The notes under the pieces: model-generated | Told to the model about the DNA's origin: nothing | The model's input: only the letters and a program-made list of their open reading frames with translations | The model's database searches: none | Made by a program: the position numbers and the translations under genes | Part shown: positions 1-7,531 of the stretch, in pieces | How the letters are laid out: each line of letters begins with the position of its first letter | Numbering within the stretch: the stretch's first letter is position 1 | From: Myxococcota bacterium | GTDB taxonomy: Bacteria; Myxococcota_A; Polyangia; HGW-17; JAJRWW01 | Assembly (NCBI GenBank): GCA_024276595.1 | Contig: JAJRWW010000513.1 | Location: 1 to 10,521, forward strand | Direction of reading: 5' to 3' | Length of the DNA stretch: 10,521 nt

Positions 1-1392
1 AGGGATCACCGGGAGGGCGTAGTGGTGGAACTTGGTCTCCATGAGGGAGAAGAGGCTGAAGACCACGGCGGCCCAGACGAGGGCAAAGGTTGCCAGGGTC
101 TGTCGTCGGTCTGGCTGGGCGTCGCCACCGGAGAGCCACCTCAGAAGCGCCGCAGGAACCAGCGCGCTCCATGGGAACATGCCGATGCCGAGCTGGTGCA
201 CGAAGTAGTCGAAGGTGCCTCGCTCTCCGTGGACCCCGAGCTGGGCCCGCTTGAAGTGGTGGTGGCCGAAGTACTCGTTCCAGAAATCGCGGCCATGGCG
301 GATCCACATGGCGTGGTGCCAGGGCGCCGCCACTACGAAGAACAGAGCCAGTCCGCGCAGCACCTCCAGCCTCGCCACCGCGGCCCACCTGCGCATCAGG
401 ACCAGGTACAGCCCCACCACTGCCATGGGGATGGCGATGCCTCCCAGCCCCTTGGCCAGCACGGCCAGGCCACAGAGCATCCACCCAATGTGCACGTACA
501 TGTGCCTGGCCTTGCGAGCGCCGGTGCTGAAGGTGGAAAACAGGTAAAACGCCAGGAGCGCCAGCCAGGGCGCAGCGTATGGCAGCCCCCATAGCTGGAT
601 GCGCAGCTTCCAGAGGCGGATGGATCTGTCGTGCAGCCATCCGATGTCGAAGATGAGCAGGTAAAGCTGCGGCAGCACCACCATCAGCAGCAGGCCGGTG
701 AATATGTGCCATGCGGTGAGCTCCAGCCTGCGCCGACCCACAGAGATTGTGTATCGAGCCGGCTCCTCGTCCTCGCCCACCGAGAGCCCCAGCATGAAAA
801 AGCAAAGACCGGCGGACATGAGCGCAACGAAGGGAATGTCCGTGATGGATTGCCGGGTAATCAGCGCGTACTGAGGCATGGTGGCGCAGATCACCGCCGT
901 GAGCAGTCCGGCCCGCTTGCTCGCCACTCGAGCCACGAGGAGGTACAGCGCGAAGATGCCGAAGATGCTCACCAGCACGAAGGGAAGCCGCATTCCCCAC
1001 TCTGGCAAAGTGGAGAGGGCCATCTCACCAGCGGGGGCCCCGTCGTGGTTGAGCCCCATCAAGGCCATGCCAGCCGCCTGCATCCAGAAGGTCAGGACCG
1101 GCTTGGACTTGAAGACCTCGTCCTGCCAGTAGGTGGTGATGAAATCGTTGCGCTGCAGCATGGTGCGCGCCACCTCGCCGTAGTGGGTCTCCCACGGGTC
1201 CCAGAGGCCGTAGGATCCGGCGAAGGGCACATAGAGAAGCAGCCCGAAGAGCAGCACCGCGGCGGAGATGCGCCAGTCGGTGTCCAGGAGATTCGCCACC
1301 AGACCGGAGCTCGTGGACCCTGCGGCGGGGACCGCCGGGGCGGGATGAGAGTCTGGCCGGGTCGGCATCTTTTTGCGCCTGGACTTGCTCAC
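1..1392 (-). CDS. GT39/ArnT-like membrane glycosyltransferase (3' end outside window)
   Basis: This gene reads leftwards from a GTG at 1392 and is open to position 1, so 464 codons are visible and the C-terminus is missing. The protein is a polytopic membrane protein of the PMT/ArnT type. Members of this family move a sugar from a polyprenyl-phosphate carrier onto lipid or protein on the outer face of the inner membrane. Visible family marks are the first membrane segment (about residues 41-60), the acidic loop motif DPWETHYGEVARTM (65-78), a KSKPVLTFWM segment (97-104 region), TDIPF (184-188), AKGLGG (313-318), and FHHYALPVIP at the visible end (455-464). An in-frame stop lies just upstream (1402-1404), so the start is GTG 1392 or ATG 1368; neither has a strong Shine-Dalgarno site. 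Between TDIPF and AKGLGG there are about 125 residues with two extra hydrophobic stretches. The family call is solid; donor and acceptor cannot be named. Confidence 0.85.
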   Translation of the reverse strand, partial: MSKSRRKKMPTRPDSHPAPAVPAAGSTSSGLVANLLDTDWRISAAVLLFGLLLYVPFAGSYGLWDPWETHYGEVARTMLQRNDFITTYWQDEVFKSKPVLTFWMQAAGMALMGLNHDGAPAGEMALSTLPEWGMRLPFVLVSIFGIFALYLLVARVASKRAGLLTAVICATMPQYALITRQSITDIPFVALMSAGLCFFMLGLSVGEDEEPARYTISVGRRRLELTAWHIFTGLLLMVVLPQLYLLIFDIGWLHDRSIRLWKLRIQLWGLPYAAPWLALLAFYLFSTFSTGARKARHMYVHIGWMLCGLAVLAKGLGGIAIPMAVVGLYLVLMRRWAAVARLEVLRGLALFFVVAAPWHHAMWIRHGRDFWNEYFGHHHFKRAQLGVHGERGTFDYFVHQLGIGMFPWSALVPAALLRWLSGGDAQPDRRQTLATFALVWAAVVFSLFSLMETKFHHYALPVIP

Positions 1393-1398
1393 GGGGAG

Positions 1399-1427
1399 AC
1401 GCTAGGGGAAGATCCAGCCAGGGTCAA
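1399..1427 (-). promoter_or_regulatory. Candidate sigma-70-like promoter for the GT39 gene
   Basis: On the minus strand TTGACC (1427-1422) is separated by 17 bases from TAGCGT (1404-1399). The -35 matches 5 of 6 consensus bases and the spacing is ideal, but the -10 matches only 3 of 6. Transcription would begin at about 1392, on the GTG itself, giving a leaderless message or a leader of about 24 bases if ATG 1368 is the true start. Confidence 0.3.
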
Positions 1428-1468
1428 GGATTAGGCAGGTTCGGATCGGGCGACAGCTCCATTGGGAG

Positions 1469-1496
1469 TGGACCCTTCGGCGTGACAGGTTATATT
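1469..1496 (+). promoter_or_regulatory. Candidate promoter for mfd
   Basis: TGGACC (1469-1474), a 16-base spacer and TATATT (1491-1496) form a weak sigma-70-like promoter; TATATT stands out in very GC-rich sequence. The predicted start would be near 1503, two bases before the mfd ATG. No Shine-Dalgarno-like sequence lies in front of that ATG, which is compatible with a near-leaderless transcript. The -35 box is the uncertain part. Confidence 0.35.
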
Positions 1497-1504
1497 GCCC
1501 CGCC

Positions 1505-4500
1505 ATGGAGTCTCCCCTGGACAGGATCCTCGAGTCCGTCGATCACGGCGGCTCGCCCACGGTTGTGGCCGGTGCACGCGGCTCTGTGGTGAGCCTCGTG
1601 GTGGCGCAGCTACTTGCGAAAAGGCCCAGGGGCGCGCCCGTTGTGGTGGTGTGTGCGGATGAGGCCAGGGCGGTGGGTCTGGCGGAGGAGCTGGCTGTGC
1701 TGTGGCGCCCGGCCGCTCCACCCACCGACGACCCTCTGGCTCCGCCGCAGTCGCTGCTGGTTTGCGAGGTGGACGGCTCCCCCTACTCGGACCTTGTGCC
1801 CGATCGGAGCACCATCTTGCAGCGCCAGGCCGCCCTCTTCCGGCTCCTCCAGGAGCTTGTGGGCCCGGTGGTGGTGCTGTCTGTGCGCTCCCTGGCGCGT
1901 CGCGTGATGACCCCGGCCATGTTCGACTCTCTGTGCGAGCTGGTGGTGACCGGCGAGACCCTCGACCGAGATGAGCTGGCCGCCACGCTGGTGCGGGCCG
2001 GGTACCAGCCCATGCCGCTGGTGGAGGACGAGGGCTCCTTCACGGTGCGCGGGGGGGTGGTGGATCTCTTTCCCCCGGTGTATCGCTACCCGGTGCGCCT
2101 GGAGCTCTTCGGTGACGAGGTCTCCTCCATTCGCCTGTTCGATCCCCGCACTCAGCGCACCCTGCGGGAGATCGAGGCTGTCTTCGTGCACCCGGTTCGG
2201 GAGACAGTGATAACCCCGGGTGCCGCCCCCAGGGAGCGCCTGCTGGAGGTGGCCGAGGCTGCCAGCCACCCATCCTCACGGGTGCGTTTCATCCTCGGGC
2301 AGATCGAGGAGGGCGCGGACTTTTTCGGCTCCGAGTCCCTGGCGCCCATCTTCCACAGGGAGATGAGCTCCCTGATGGCCTATCTTGACCCTGAGACCCT
2401 CTGGGTGCTGGAGGAGCCGGAGGAGCTCATGGGGATCCTGGAGCGCGACGCCGAGGCCCACGCCGAGGCCTACGCCGAGCGCCTGGAGCTGCACCAGCTC
2501 GCCCTGCCTCCCGAGGAGATTTTCCTTTCGCCCCAGGAGCTGAAGCAGCACCTGGGCTCTGTTGCCCGGAGGCTCTCCTTCGAGTCGCTAGCCCAGGGCG
2601 AGGGAGCCCACGAGCTACAGGTGGAGAGCCACGTGGCGCTGGTGCACGCGGTGCGTGGCCTTCAGGCGGAGCGCGGCAAGGAGGTGCTGGCACCCCTGGC
2701 CGAGGAGCTCAAGGCCTGCACGGAGCGTGGTCAGCCAGCCCTCCTTGTGAGCCCCGACGAGCACGCGGCCACCGGCCTGGGAGGCATGCTTGCCCAGCAC
2801 GGGGTGGAGACCCGGCTGCGCTTCCCTGCCGAGGGGTACGAGCTACTCACCGCCGAGGGGATCGACCAGGGGGTCGTGGAGCTTCGCCTGGGCCACATGA
2901 GCCATGGCTTCACCCTCGCTGGGGGTCTGGCGGTCTTCGCGGAGGAGGAGATCTTCGGCCGCAATATCCGCAGGAGCCGCAGGCCCGGGCGGGCGATGCC
3001 CCGCCTGGGCGACCTGTCGGAGCTCGTGGAGGGCGACTTCGTGGTGCATCGGCTCCACGGGGTGGGACGCTACGAGGGGCTCCGGAGGGAGGAGGTGGGA
3101 GGCGTGACCGGGGACTTCATGCTCATCTCCTACCAGGGAGACACCAGGCTCTATCTGCCGGTGCACCGCTTCGGGGAGGTACATCGCTACCTGGCCTCCC
3201 AGGGGAGGCCCCCGTCCCTGGACAAGCTGGGAGGGGTCACCTGGCAGCGGAGCAGAGGCAAGGTAAGTGAGGCTGTCCGCCGGCTGGCAGAGGAGCTGCT
3301 CAAGCTCTACGCCCAGAGGGAGGCGCTGGCCGGGCACGCCTTCAGCGAGCCGGACGACCTGTACGTGGCCTTCGAGGCCACCTTCCCCTATGTGGAGACA
3401 CCAGACCAGCAACGCGCCATCGAGGCGGTGATCGAGGACATGCTGGCCCCGCGCCCCATGGACCGCCTGGTGTGCGGCGACGTGGGCTACGGCAAGACCG
3501 AGGTGGCTCTGAGAGCCGCCGTGCTGGCGGTGCTGGGGGGGCGCCAGGTGGCCCTGCTGGCTCCCACAACGGTGCTGGTGGAGCAGCACGTGGCCTCGTT
3601 CCGGGAGCGCCTGCGGAGCTTCCCGGTGCGGGTAGATGGGCTGAGCCGGTTTCGCCCCAAGGCCGCCCAGCGGCGAACCCTGGCTGGCCTGGCCGCGGGG
3701 GATGTGGACATTGTCATCGGCACCCACCGGCTCCTCTCTGGAGACGTGCGCTTTGCCTCCCTGGGCCTTATAATCGTGGACGAGGAGCAGCGCTTCGGGG
3801 TCGCCCACAAGGAGCGGCTGAAGCGGTTGCGGACCCAGGTGGACGTGCTTACCCTCACGGCCACTCCCATTCCGCGCACCCTGCACATGTCTCTGCTCGG
3901 AGTGCGGGACATGTCCCTCATCGCCACCCCGCCCACGGATCGCCAGGCCGTGAGAACCTACGTCACAGCCACCTCCTCCCAGGTGGTCAAGGATGCTGTG
4001 CGCAGGGAGCTTGCGCGGGGAGGACAGGTGTTCTTCGTGCTGCCCCACATCTCGGGGCCTCCCCTCACAGCCCGGAGCGCTTCGTCGGGTGAGCGCCGCA
4101 AGCCTTTGTCACCACCCCCTCGGGACCCATCCCGCAAGGGATCCTTGGCCTGGTGGGCGGAGGAGATCCGCCGGCTGGTTCCCGAGGCCAGGGTGGCCGA
4201 GGCGCACGGGAGGCTGGAGGACAGGAGCCTGGAGCGGGTCATGGCAGAGTTCGTGGCAGGGCACCACGACGTGCTGGTGTGCACGTCCATCGTGGAGAGC
4301 GGCCTGGACATATCGAGGGCCAACACCATGCTCATCGCGGACGCCGACAGGTTCGGACTCGCGCAGCTCTACCAGCTCCGGGGCCGCATCGGCCGTGGGA
4401 AGGTGCGAGCCCATTGCCTGCTCATGGTGTCCTCCATGACCGGCTTGACCCCGGAGGCCAGACAGCGGCTGGAGGCGCTCCAGCGCTTCTCAGACCTTGG

Positions 4501-5122
4501 AGCGGGGTTTGCTCTGGCCACCACCGACCTGGAGATCCGGGGCACTGGCGATCTTCTCGGAGCCAGGCAGTCGGGCAGCATCGCGGCGGTGGGCTTCGAG
4601 GAGTACACTCGTATCATGGCCGAGTGCGTGGCCGAGCTGCGGGGAGAGCCCCTGGAGCCAGACGAGGATCCCGACCTGGTCACGGACGTGGCCAGCTACA
4701 TCCCCGACGAGTACATGCCCGAGGCCGGCCAGCGGCTGCACTACTACCGCCGCCTGGCAGAGGTGACCCATGAGTCGGAGGCCCGGGAGGTGCTGGCCGA
4801 GATGGAGGACCGCTTTGGACACGCGCCCACCCAAGTGGCGTTGCTCGTGGACCTCATGGTCATTAAGGGGCTGGCCCGGATGCTCAAGGCCAGGGCCGTG
4901 GAGCTCTCCGGAGCGCGGCTCACCCTGGTCCTGGATGAGTCCACAACTCTGTCCCCTTCGTGGATTCGAGACCTGGTCACCAACCAGCCCCGGCGTTACT
5001 CATTCTCGCCCGATTTCAAGCTGGTGCGCCGTCTGGGTGCCACCGGAGACGGGGAGAGGTTGGAGGAGGCGAAAAAGAGCTTGCACAGCTTGCTGGTGGG
5101 TGTTAGGGAGAGTACTCTGTAA
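1505..5122 (+). CDS. mfd: Transcription-repair coupling factor Mfd
   Basis: Mfd is a cytoplasmic DNA translocase that removes RNA polymerase stalled at lesions and recruits UvrA for nucleotide excision repair. The 1205-residue protein is complete and slightly longer than E. coli Mfd (1148). In order it shows the UvrB-like N-terminal module (about 1-340, with a GGVVDLFPP segment); the CarD-like RNA polymerase interaction domain (about 500-575, GDFVVHRLHGVGRYEGL at 510-526); motor lobe 1 with Walker A GDVGYGKT (658-665, Lys664), the DEEQ box (759-762) and TATPIPRT (785-792); motor lobe 2 with ESGLD (931-935) and QLRGRIGRG (957-965); the TRG region DLEIRGTGDLLG (1008-1019); and the C-terminal D7-type domain. 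An unusual insertion of about 29 residues rich in Pro, Ser and Arg sits at about 852-880, just after the first strand of lobe 2 and before the AHGR motif. The ATG at 1505 is chosen because the conserved N-terminal module follows directly; no clear ribosome-binding site precedes it. Confidence 0.97.
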   Translation: MESPLDRILESVDHGGSPTVVAGARGSVVSLVVAQLLAKRPRGAPVVVVCADEARAVGLAEELAVLWRPAAPPTDDPLAPPQSLLVCEVDGSPYSDLVPDRSTILQRQAALFRLLQELVGPVVVLSVRSLARRVMTPAMFDSLCELVVTGETLDRDELAATLVRAGYQPMPLVEDEGSFTVRGGVVDLFPPVYRYPVRLELFGDEVSSIRLFDPRTQRTLREIEAVFVHPVRETVITPGAAPRERLLEVAEAASHPSSRVRFILGQIEEGADFFGSESLAPIFHREMSSLMAYLDPETLWVLEEPEELMGILERDAEAHAEAYAERLELHQLALPPEEIFLSPQELKQHLGSVARRLSFESLAQGEGAHELQVESHVALVHAVRGLQAERGKEVLAPLAEELKACTERGQPALLVSPDEHAATGLGGMLAQHGVETRLRFPAEGYELLTAEGIDQGVVELRLGHMSHGFTLAGGLAVFAEEEIFGRNIRRSRRPGRAMPRLGDLSELVEGDFVVHRLHGVGRYEGLRREEVGGVTGDFMLISYQGDTRLYLPVHRFGEVHRYLASQGRPPSLDKLGGVTWQRSRGKVSEAVRRLAEELLKLYAQREALAGHAFSEPDDLYVAFEATFPYVETPDQQRAIEAVIEDMLAPRPMDRLVCGDVGYGKTEVALRAAVLAVLGGRQVALLAPTTVLVEQHVASFRERLRSFPVRVDGLSRFRPKAAQRRTLAGLAAGDVDIVIGTHRLLSGDVRFASLGLIIVDEEQRFGVAHKERLKRLRTQVDVLTLTATPIPRTLHMSLLGVRDMSLIATPPTDRQAVRTYVTATSSQVVKDAVRRELARGGQVFFVLPHISGPPLTARSASSGERRKPLSPPPRDPSRKGSLAWWAEEIRRLVPEARVAEAHGRLEDRSLERVMAEFVAGHHDVLVCTSIVESGLDISRANTMLIADADRFGLAQLYQLRGRIGRGKVRAHCLLMVSSMTGLTPEARQRLEALQRFSDLGAGFALATTDLEIRGTGDLLGARQSGSIAAVGFEEYTRIMAECVAELRGEPLEPDEDPDLVTDVASYIPDEYMPEAGQRLHYYRRLAEVTHESEAREVLAEMEDRFGHAPTQVALLVDLMVIKGLARMLKARAVELSGARLTLVLDESTTLSPSWIRDLVTNQPRRYSFSPDFKLVRRLGATGDGERLEEAKKSLHSLLVGVRESTL

Positions 5123-5149
5123 AACGGCTTAATTTCACGAAGATAGCCT

Positions 5150-5179
5150 TTGGCCCGGTGGACCTTGACGGGCTAGCAT
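5150..5179 (+). promoter_or_regulatory. Weak candidate promoter before the first PpiC gene
   Basis: TTGGCC (5150-5155), an 18-base spacer and TAGCAT (5174-5179) each match the sigma-70 boxes at 4 of 6 positions. It lies in the 108-base gap between mfd and the PpiC genes. Initiation near 5186 would leave a leader of about 45 bases. The gap is long enough for independent transcription, but read-through from mfd is equally possible. Confidence 0.25.
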
Positions 5180-5180
5180 T

Positions 5181-5208
5181 CCCGGTCGGCGGATTTGCCC
5201 GAGCCGGG
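5181..5208 (+). other. Stem-loop between mfd and the first PpiC gene
   Basis: CCCGGTCGG (5181-5189) can pair with 5199-5208 (CCGA, one bulged G at 5203, CCGGG) around a 9-base loop, giving nine mostly G-C pairs. No run of T follows, so it is not a standard intrinsic terminator. It ends 11 bases before the Shine-Dalgarno sequence of the next gene, so it could be an mfd 3' structure or a 5' leader structure affecting that gene. Confidence 0.4.
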
Positions 5209-5230
5209 GGAGCACACACAGGAGAGTCCC

Positions 5231-6319
5231 ATGAGAAAAACGCGTCTGATCGGCTTCGGGTTGGCGCTGCTTCTTGCCGTCGTGTGGGTGGTCGACTGCA
5301 AGAAGGGCGAGGAGCAGCCCCCAGAGGGCAAGACCACGGCCAAGCGGCAAAAGCGGCGCGCCATACCCAAGCTGAGCCCCGAGGAGCGAGCCATCGTGCT
5401 GGCGGTCGTGGACGGAAAGAAGATCACCAAGGGTGAGTTTCACGACCGCATCCACAGGCAGTCGGTGTTCAATCGGCGGCGGTACACCAAGCTGGAGCGC
5501 AAGAAGCAGTACCTGGAGCGGGAGTTCATAATGCCCGTGCTGGAGTACTCCGCCGCCAAGGCGCAGGGCCTGGAGAAGGATCCCTACGTGCAGCGCACGC
5601 TCAAGAACCTCATGGTCTCCAAGCTCATGCGTCAGCTCCGCACGGAGTTCAAGACCGCCGAGCCAACCGAGGCCGAGCTGAAGGAGTTTTTCGACAAGCA
5701 CCAGCAAGACTACAACCAGCCCGAGCTGGTGCGGGTCAGCCATATTCTCCTCAAGGACCTGGCCACCGCCACGAGGGTGGCCAAGGAGGTAAAGGGCAAA
5801 AGCCGCGTGGAGTTCCGCCGCCTGGTGCAGAAGTACTCCACCCACGAGGCCACCAAGAACAGGGCGGGGGACCTGCGGTACTTTGATCGCACCGGCAAGG
5901 TGCGTGGGTTGGCTCGGGGCTCCCTGGCCCAGATCCCCAAGCCCCTGGTGGATGCCGCCTGGGCCCTTAAAAAGCCCGGCGAGGTGGCCGGCCCCATCAA
6001 GACCAAGATGGGCTACCACGTGATCTACTTCACTGGCAGGCGACCCGCGCGAAAGCGCACCTTCCGGCAGGCTCGGCTCCACGTGAAGAAGCGCGTGATG
6101 CGCGAGAAGTGGCAGCAGAAGAAGAAGGCCTTCATCGCCAAGCTCAAGTCCGAGCTCAAGGTGAGCACTCCGGATCCCAAGCAGCTCAACGAGCGGCTCA
6201 AGCTGGTGAAGATCGACATGACTACTCCCGCGCCCCGGCGGGGTCACGGCGGCCGCCGCATGATGCCGGGCCGTCGCGCTCCGCGTGGTCCTGGCGGTCA
6301 CCATGGACACATGCACTAA
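5231..6319 (+). CDS. PpiC-type peptidyl-prolyl isomerase, probable lipoprotein, His/Arg-rich tail
   Basis: This 362-residue protein is a parvulin-family prolyl isomerase/chaperone expected outside the cytoplasm. ATG 5231 is preferred over an in-frame TTG at 5195 because AGGAG (5220-5224) lies six bases upstream and the protein then starts with a proper export signal (MRKTR, then a hydrophobic core). The signal ends in VVDC with Cys23, a possible lipobox, although Asp at -1 is atypical. A SurA_N-like helical region (about 55-150) precedes the PpiC domain (about 165-268), with VSHILL (His171), a YSTHEATKNRAGDLRYF segment and GYHVIYF (His263), so both usual parvulin histidines are present. The last 30 residues (333-362) are rich in Arg, Gly and His and end HHGHMH, suggesting metal or polyanion binding. 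It is a paralog of the next gene, 31 bases downstream, and probably cotranscribed with it. Confidence 0.9.
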   Translation: MRKTRLIGFGLALLLAVVWVVDCKKGEEQPPEGKTTAKRQKRRAIPKLSPEERAIVLAVVDGKKITKGEFHDRIHRQSVFNRRRYTKLERKKQYLEREFIMPVLEYSAAKAQGLEKDPYVQRTLKNLMVSKLMRQLRTEFKTAEPTEAELKEFFDKHQQDYNQPELVRVSHILLKDLATATRVAKEVKGKSRVEFRRLVQKYSTHEATKNRAGDLRYFDRTGKVRGLARGSLAQIPKPLVDAAWALKKPGEVAGPIKTKMGYHVIYFTGRRPARKRTFRQARLHVKKRVMREKWQQKKKAFIAKLKSELKVSTPDPKQLNERLKLVKIDMTTPAPRRGHGGRRMMPGRRAPRGPGGHHGHMH

Positions 6320-6337
6320 CCGGCTGCGCGCCCAATC

Positions 6338-6343
6338 GGGAGA
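6338..6343 (+). promoter_or_regulatory. Ribosome-binding site fixing the second PpiC start
   Basis: GGGAGA sits seven bases before ATG 6351. It favours that start over an in-frame GTG at 6285 that would overlap the end of the preceding gene, and it places the signal peptide at the very N-terminus. Confidence 0.6.
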
Positions 6344-6350
6344 CACGAAA

Positions 6351-7514
6351 ATGAAAAAGAGAAACCTCAATAGATGGATAGCCTGGCTGGCGCCGGCGGT
6401 GGCGGTGGCCGTGGTGGGGACCTCCACACTCCTGGCCGAGGGCATGGCGCCCCCCAAGAAGGCGGGCGCTGGAAAGGCCGATCCGGGCAAGGCCGGGGCC
6501 ACCAAGAAGGAGAGCAAGCCCCTGATCCCGGAGAAGGACCGGAAGCTGGAGCTGGCTCGCATCGGTGACGTGATCATCACGGTGGGCGACCTGGCCGACC
6601 GCATCAACCGAATGTCTCGTTACGTTCGCGGGCGCTACGAGTCCGTGGAGAAGAAGCGCGCCCTGCTCGACTCCATGATCGAGTTCGAGGTGCTGGCCAA
6701 GGAGGCTGCCAAGCGCGGCTTTGCCAGGCATCCAGACGTGGTCCGGATGCTCCGACAGGTGATGATCCAGCGGCTCCGCCAGCGGGTAGTCGAGGAGAAG
6801 GTCAAGCGCTCATCGGTCACCGACGAGGACGTGAAGGCGTACTACGAGAAGCACAGGGCCCAGTACAACAAGCCCGAGACGGTCAGGGCCTCGCATATCC
6901 TCCTGGCAGACAAGGCCCAGGCGGACAAGGTGCTGGCAGAGGTGAAGGCCAAGGGGAACGACCCGCGGGCCTTCCGGGCGCTCGTCAAGAAGTACTCGAC
7001 AGACAACGCCACCAAGAGGCGCGCGGGAGACCTGCGCTACTTCACCAAGGCGGACAAGCGTCTGCCCAAGGAGGTCATTGAGGCCGCCTTCAAGCTGGCC
7101 AAGCGCGGGGACGTGGCCGGACCCATCAAGTCCAACCTGGGCTGGCACATCATCAAGCTCACGCACCGGCGCAAGGCCATCAACCGCAAGGTGGACGACC
7201 CCAAGGTGCGGCAGCAGATAGTCACCCGCATCCTGCGCGACCGTCGCCGGAAGGCGCTGGAGGCCTTCAAGAAGGCCCTCCGCGCCAAGGCCAAGGTCAC
7301 GGTGTACGATGACAAGCTGGCGGCGGTGAAGATCGACACGAGCATCCGGCGCGGAGGCTTCCACGGGCGCCGCGGCTTTGGCCGTCGGCGTCCGGGCTTT
7401 GGCGCCCGGCGCCGTATGGGGATGCGTCGAGGCTTTGGCGCTCGTCGTCGCATGGGGATGCGCAGGGGCCTCGGCCGTCGCATGCGGCGTCCCATGGCTC
7501 CGGCGATGAAGTAG
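6351..7514 (+). CDS. PpiC-type peptidyl-prolyl isomerase, Sec-exported, with Arg/Gly/Met repeat tail
   Basis: This 387-residue protein is a parvulin-type prolyl isomerase/chaperone and a close paralog of the preceding gene; the two align through the PpiC domain into the KID motif before the tail. The N-terminus is a Sec signal (MKKRNLNR, then a hydrophobic stretch) with likely cleavage after about Ala29. There is no Cys in it, so unlike its neighbour it should be soluble in the periplasm. A Lys/Ala/Gly/Pro-rich linker follows (about 32-58). The helical SurA_N-like part is at about 60-160 and PpiC at about 177-270, with ASHILL (His182), RAGDLRYF and GWHIIKL (His266), so both usual histidines are retained. 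The C-terminal 55 residues (333-387) hold 21 arginines and two exact 12-residue repeats, GFGARRRMGMRR (349-372). Such a tail could bind nucleic acid, lipopolysaccharide or another polyanion; that is inference. No specific gene name is justified. Confidence 0.9.
   Translation: MKKRNLNRWIAWLAPAVAVAVVGTSTLLAEGMAPPKKAGAGKADPGKAGATKKESKPLIPEKDRKLELARIGDVIITVGDLADRINRMSRYVRGRYESVEKKRALLDSMIEFEVLAKEAAKRGFARHPDVVRMLRQVMIQRLRQRVVEEKVKRSSVTDEDVKAYYEKHRAQYNKPETVRASHILLADKAQADKVLAEVKAKGNDPRAFRALVKKYSTDNATKRRAGDLRYFTKADKRLPKEVIEAAFKLAKRGDVAGPIKSNLGWHIIKLTHRRKAINRKVDDPKVRQQIVTRILRDRRRKALEAFKKALRAKAKVTVYDDKLAAVKIDTSIRRGGFHGRRGFGRRRPGFGARRRMGMRRGFGARRRMGMRRGLGRRMRRPMAPAMK
7395..7466 (+). repeat. Two tandem 36-base coding repeats
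   Basis: Units 7395-7430 and 7431-7466 each encode GFGARRRMGMRR. The protein repeat is exact while the DNA copies differ at several third positions, so the peptide appears to be under selection, or the duplication is old. Partial related units flank it on both sides (GFGRRRP before, GLGRRMRR after). Confidence 0.85.
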
Positions 7515-7531
7515 GCCGCAAGGCGGAGCAA

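Noticed and set aside
22..1434. Long plus-strand open frames (22-594 and 631-1434)
   Set aside because: They lie exactly opposite the codons of the GT39 gene, read as low-complexity His/Gln/Gly/Pro peptides and match no family; they are a GC-bias effect.
2843..4048. 401-codon minus-strand open frame inside mfd
   Set aside because: Antisense to the conserved Mfd motor and RNA polymerase interaction domain; the His/Gly/Gln-rich peptide has no recognisable domain.
5151..5169. Possible sigma-54 promoter (TGGC...TTGA)
   Set aside because: The two elements are three bases too far apart and the -12 element lacks the GC pair.
5195..5230. Longer start (TTG) for the first PpiC gene
   Set aside because: It puts 12 residues before the export signal; ATG 5231 has a strong Shine-Dalgarno sequence.
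5135..6607. 490-codon minus-strand open frame across the PpiC genes
   Set aside because: It spans an intergenic region and two genes with clear signal peptides and PpiC motifs; the Leu/Gly-rich peptide is a mirror of their codon bias.
7395..7466. Tandem repeat as a possible CRISPR or mobile-element repeat
   Set aside because: The units are adjacent with no spacers, are in frame, and encode an identical peptide within a gene.
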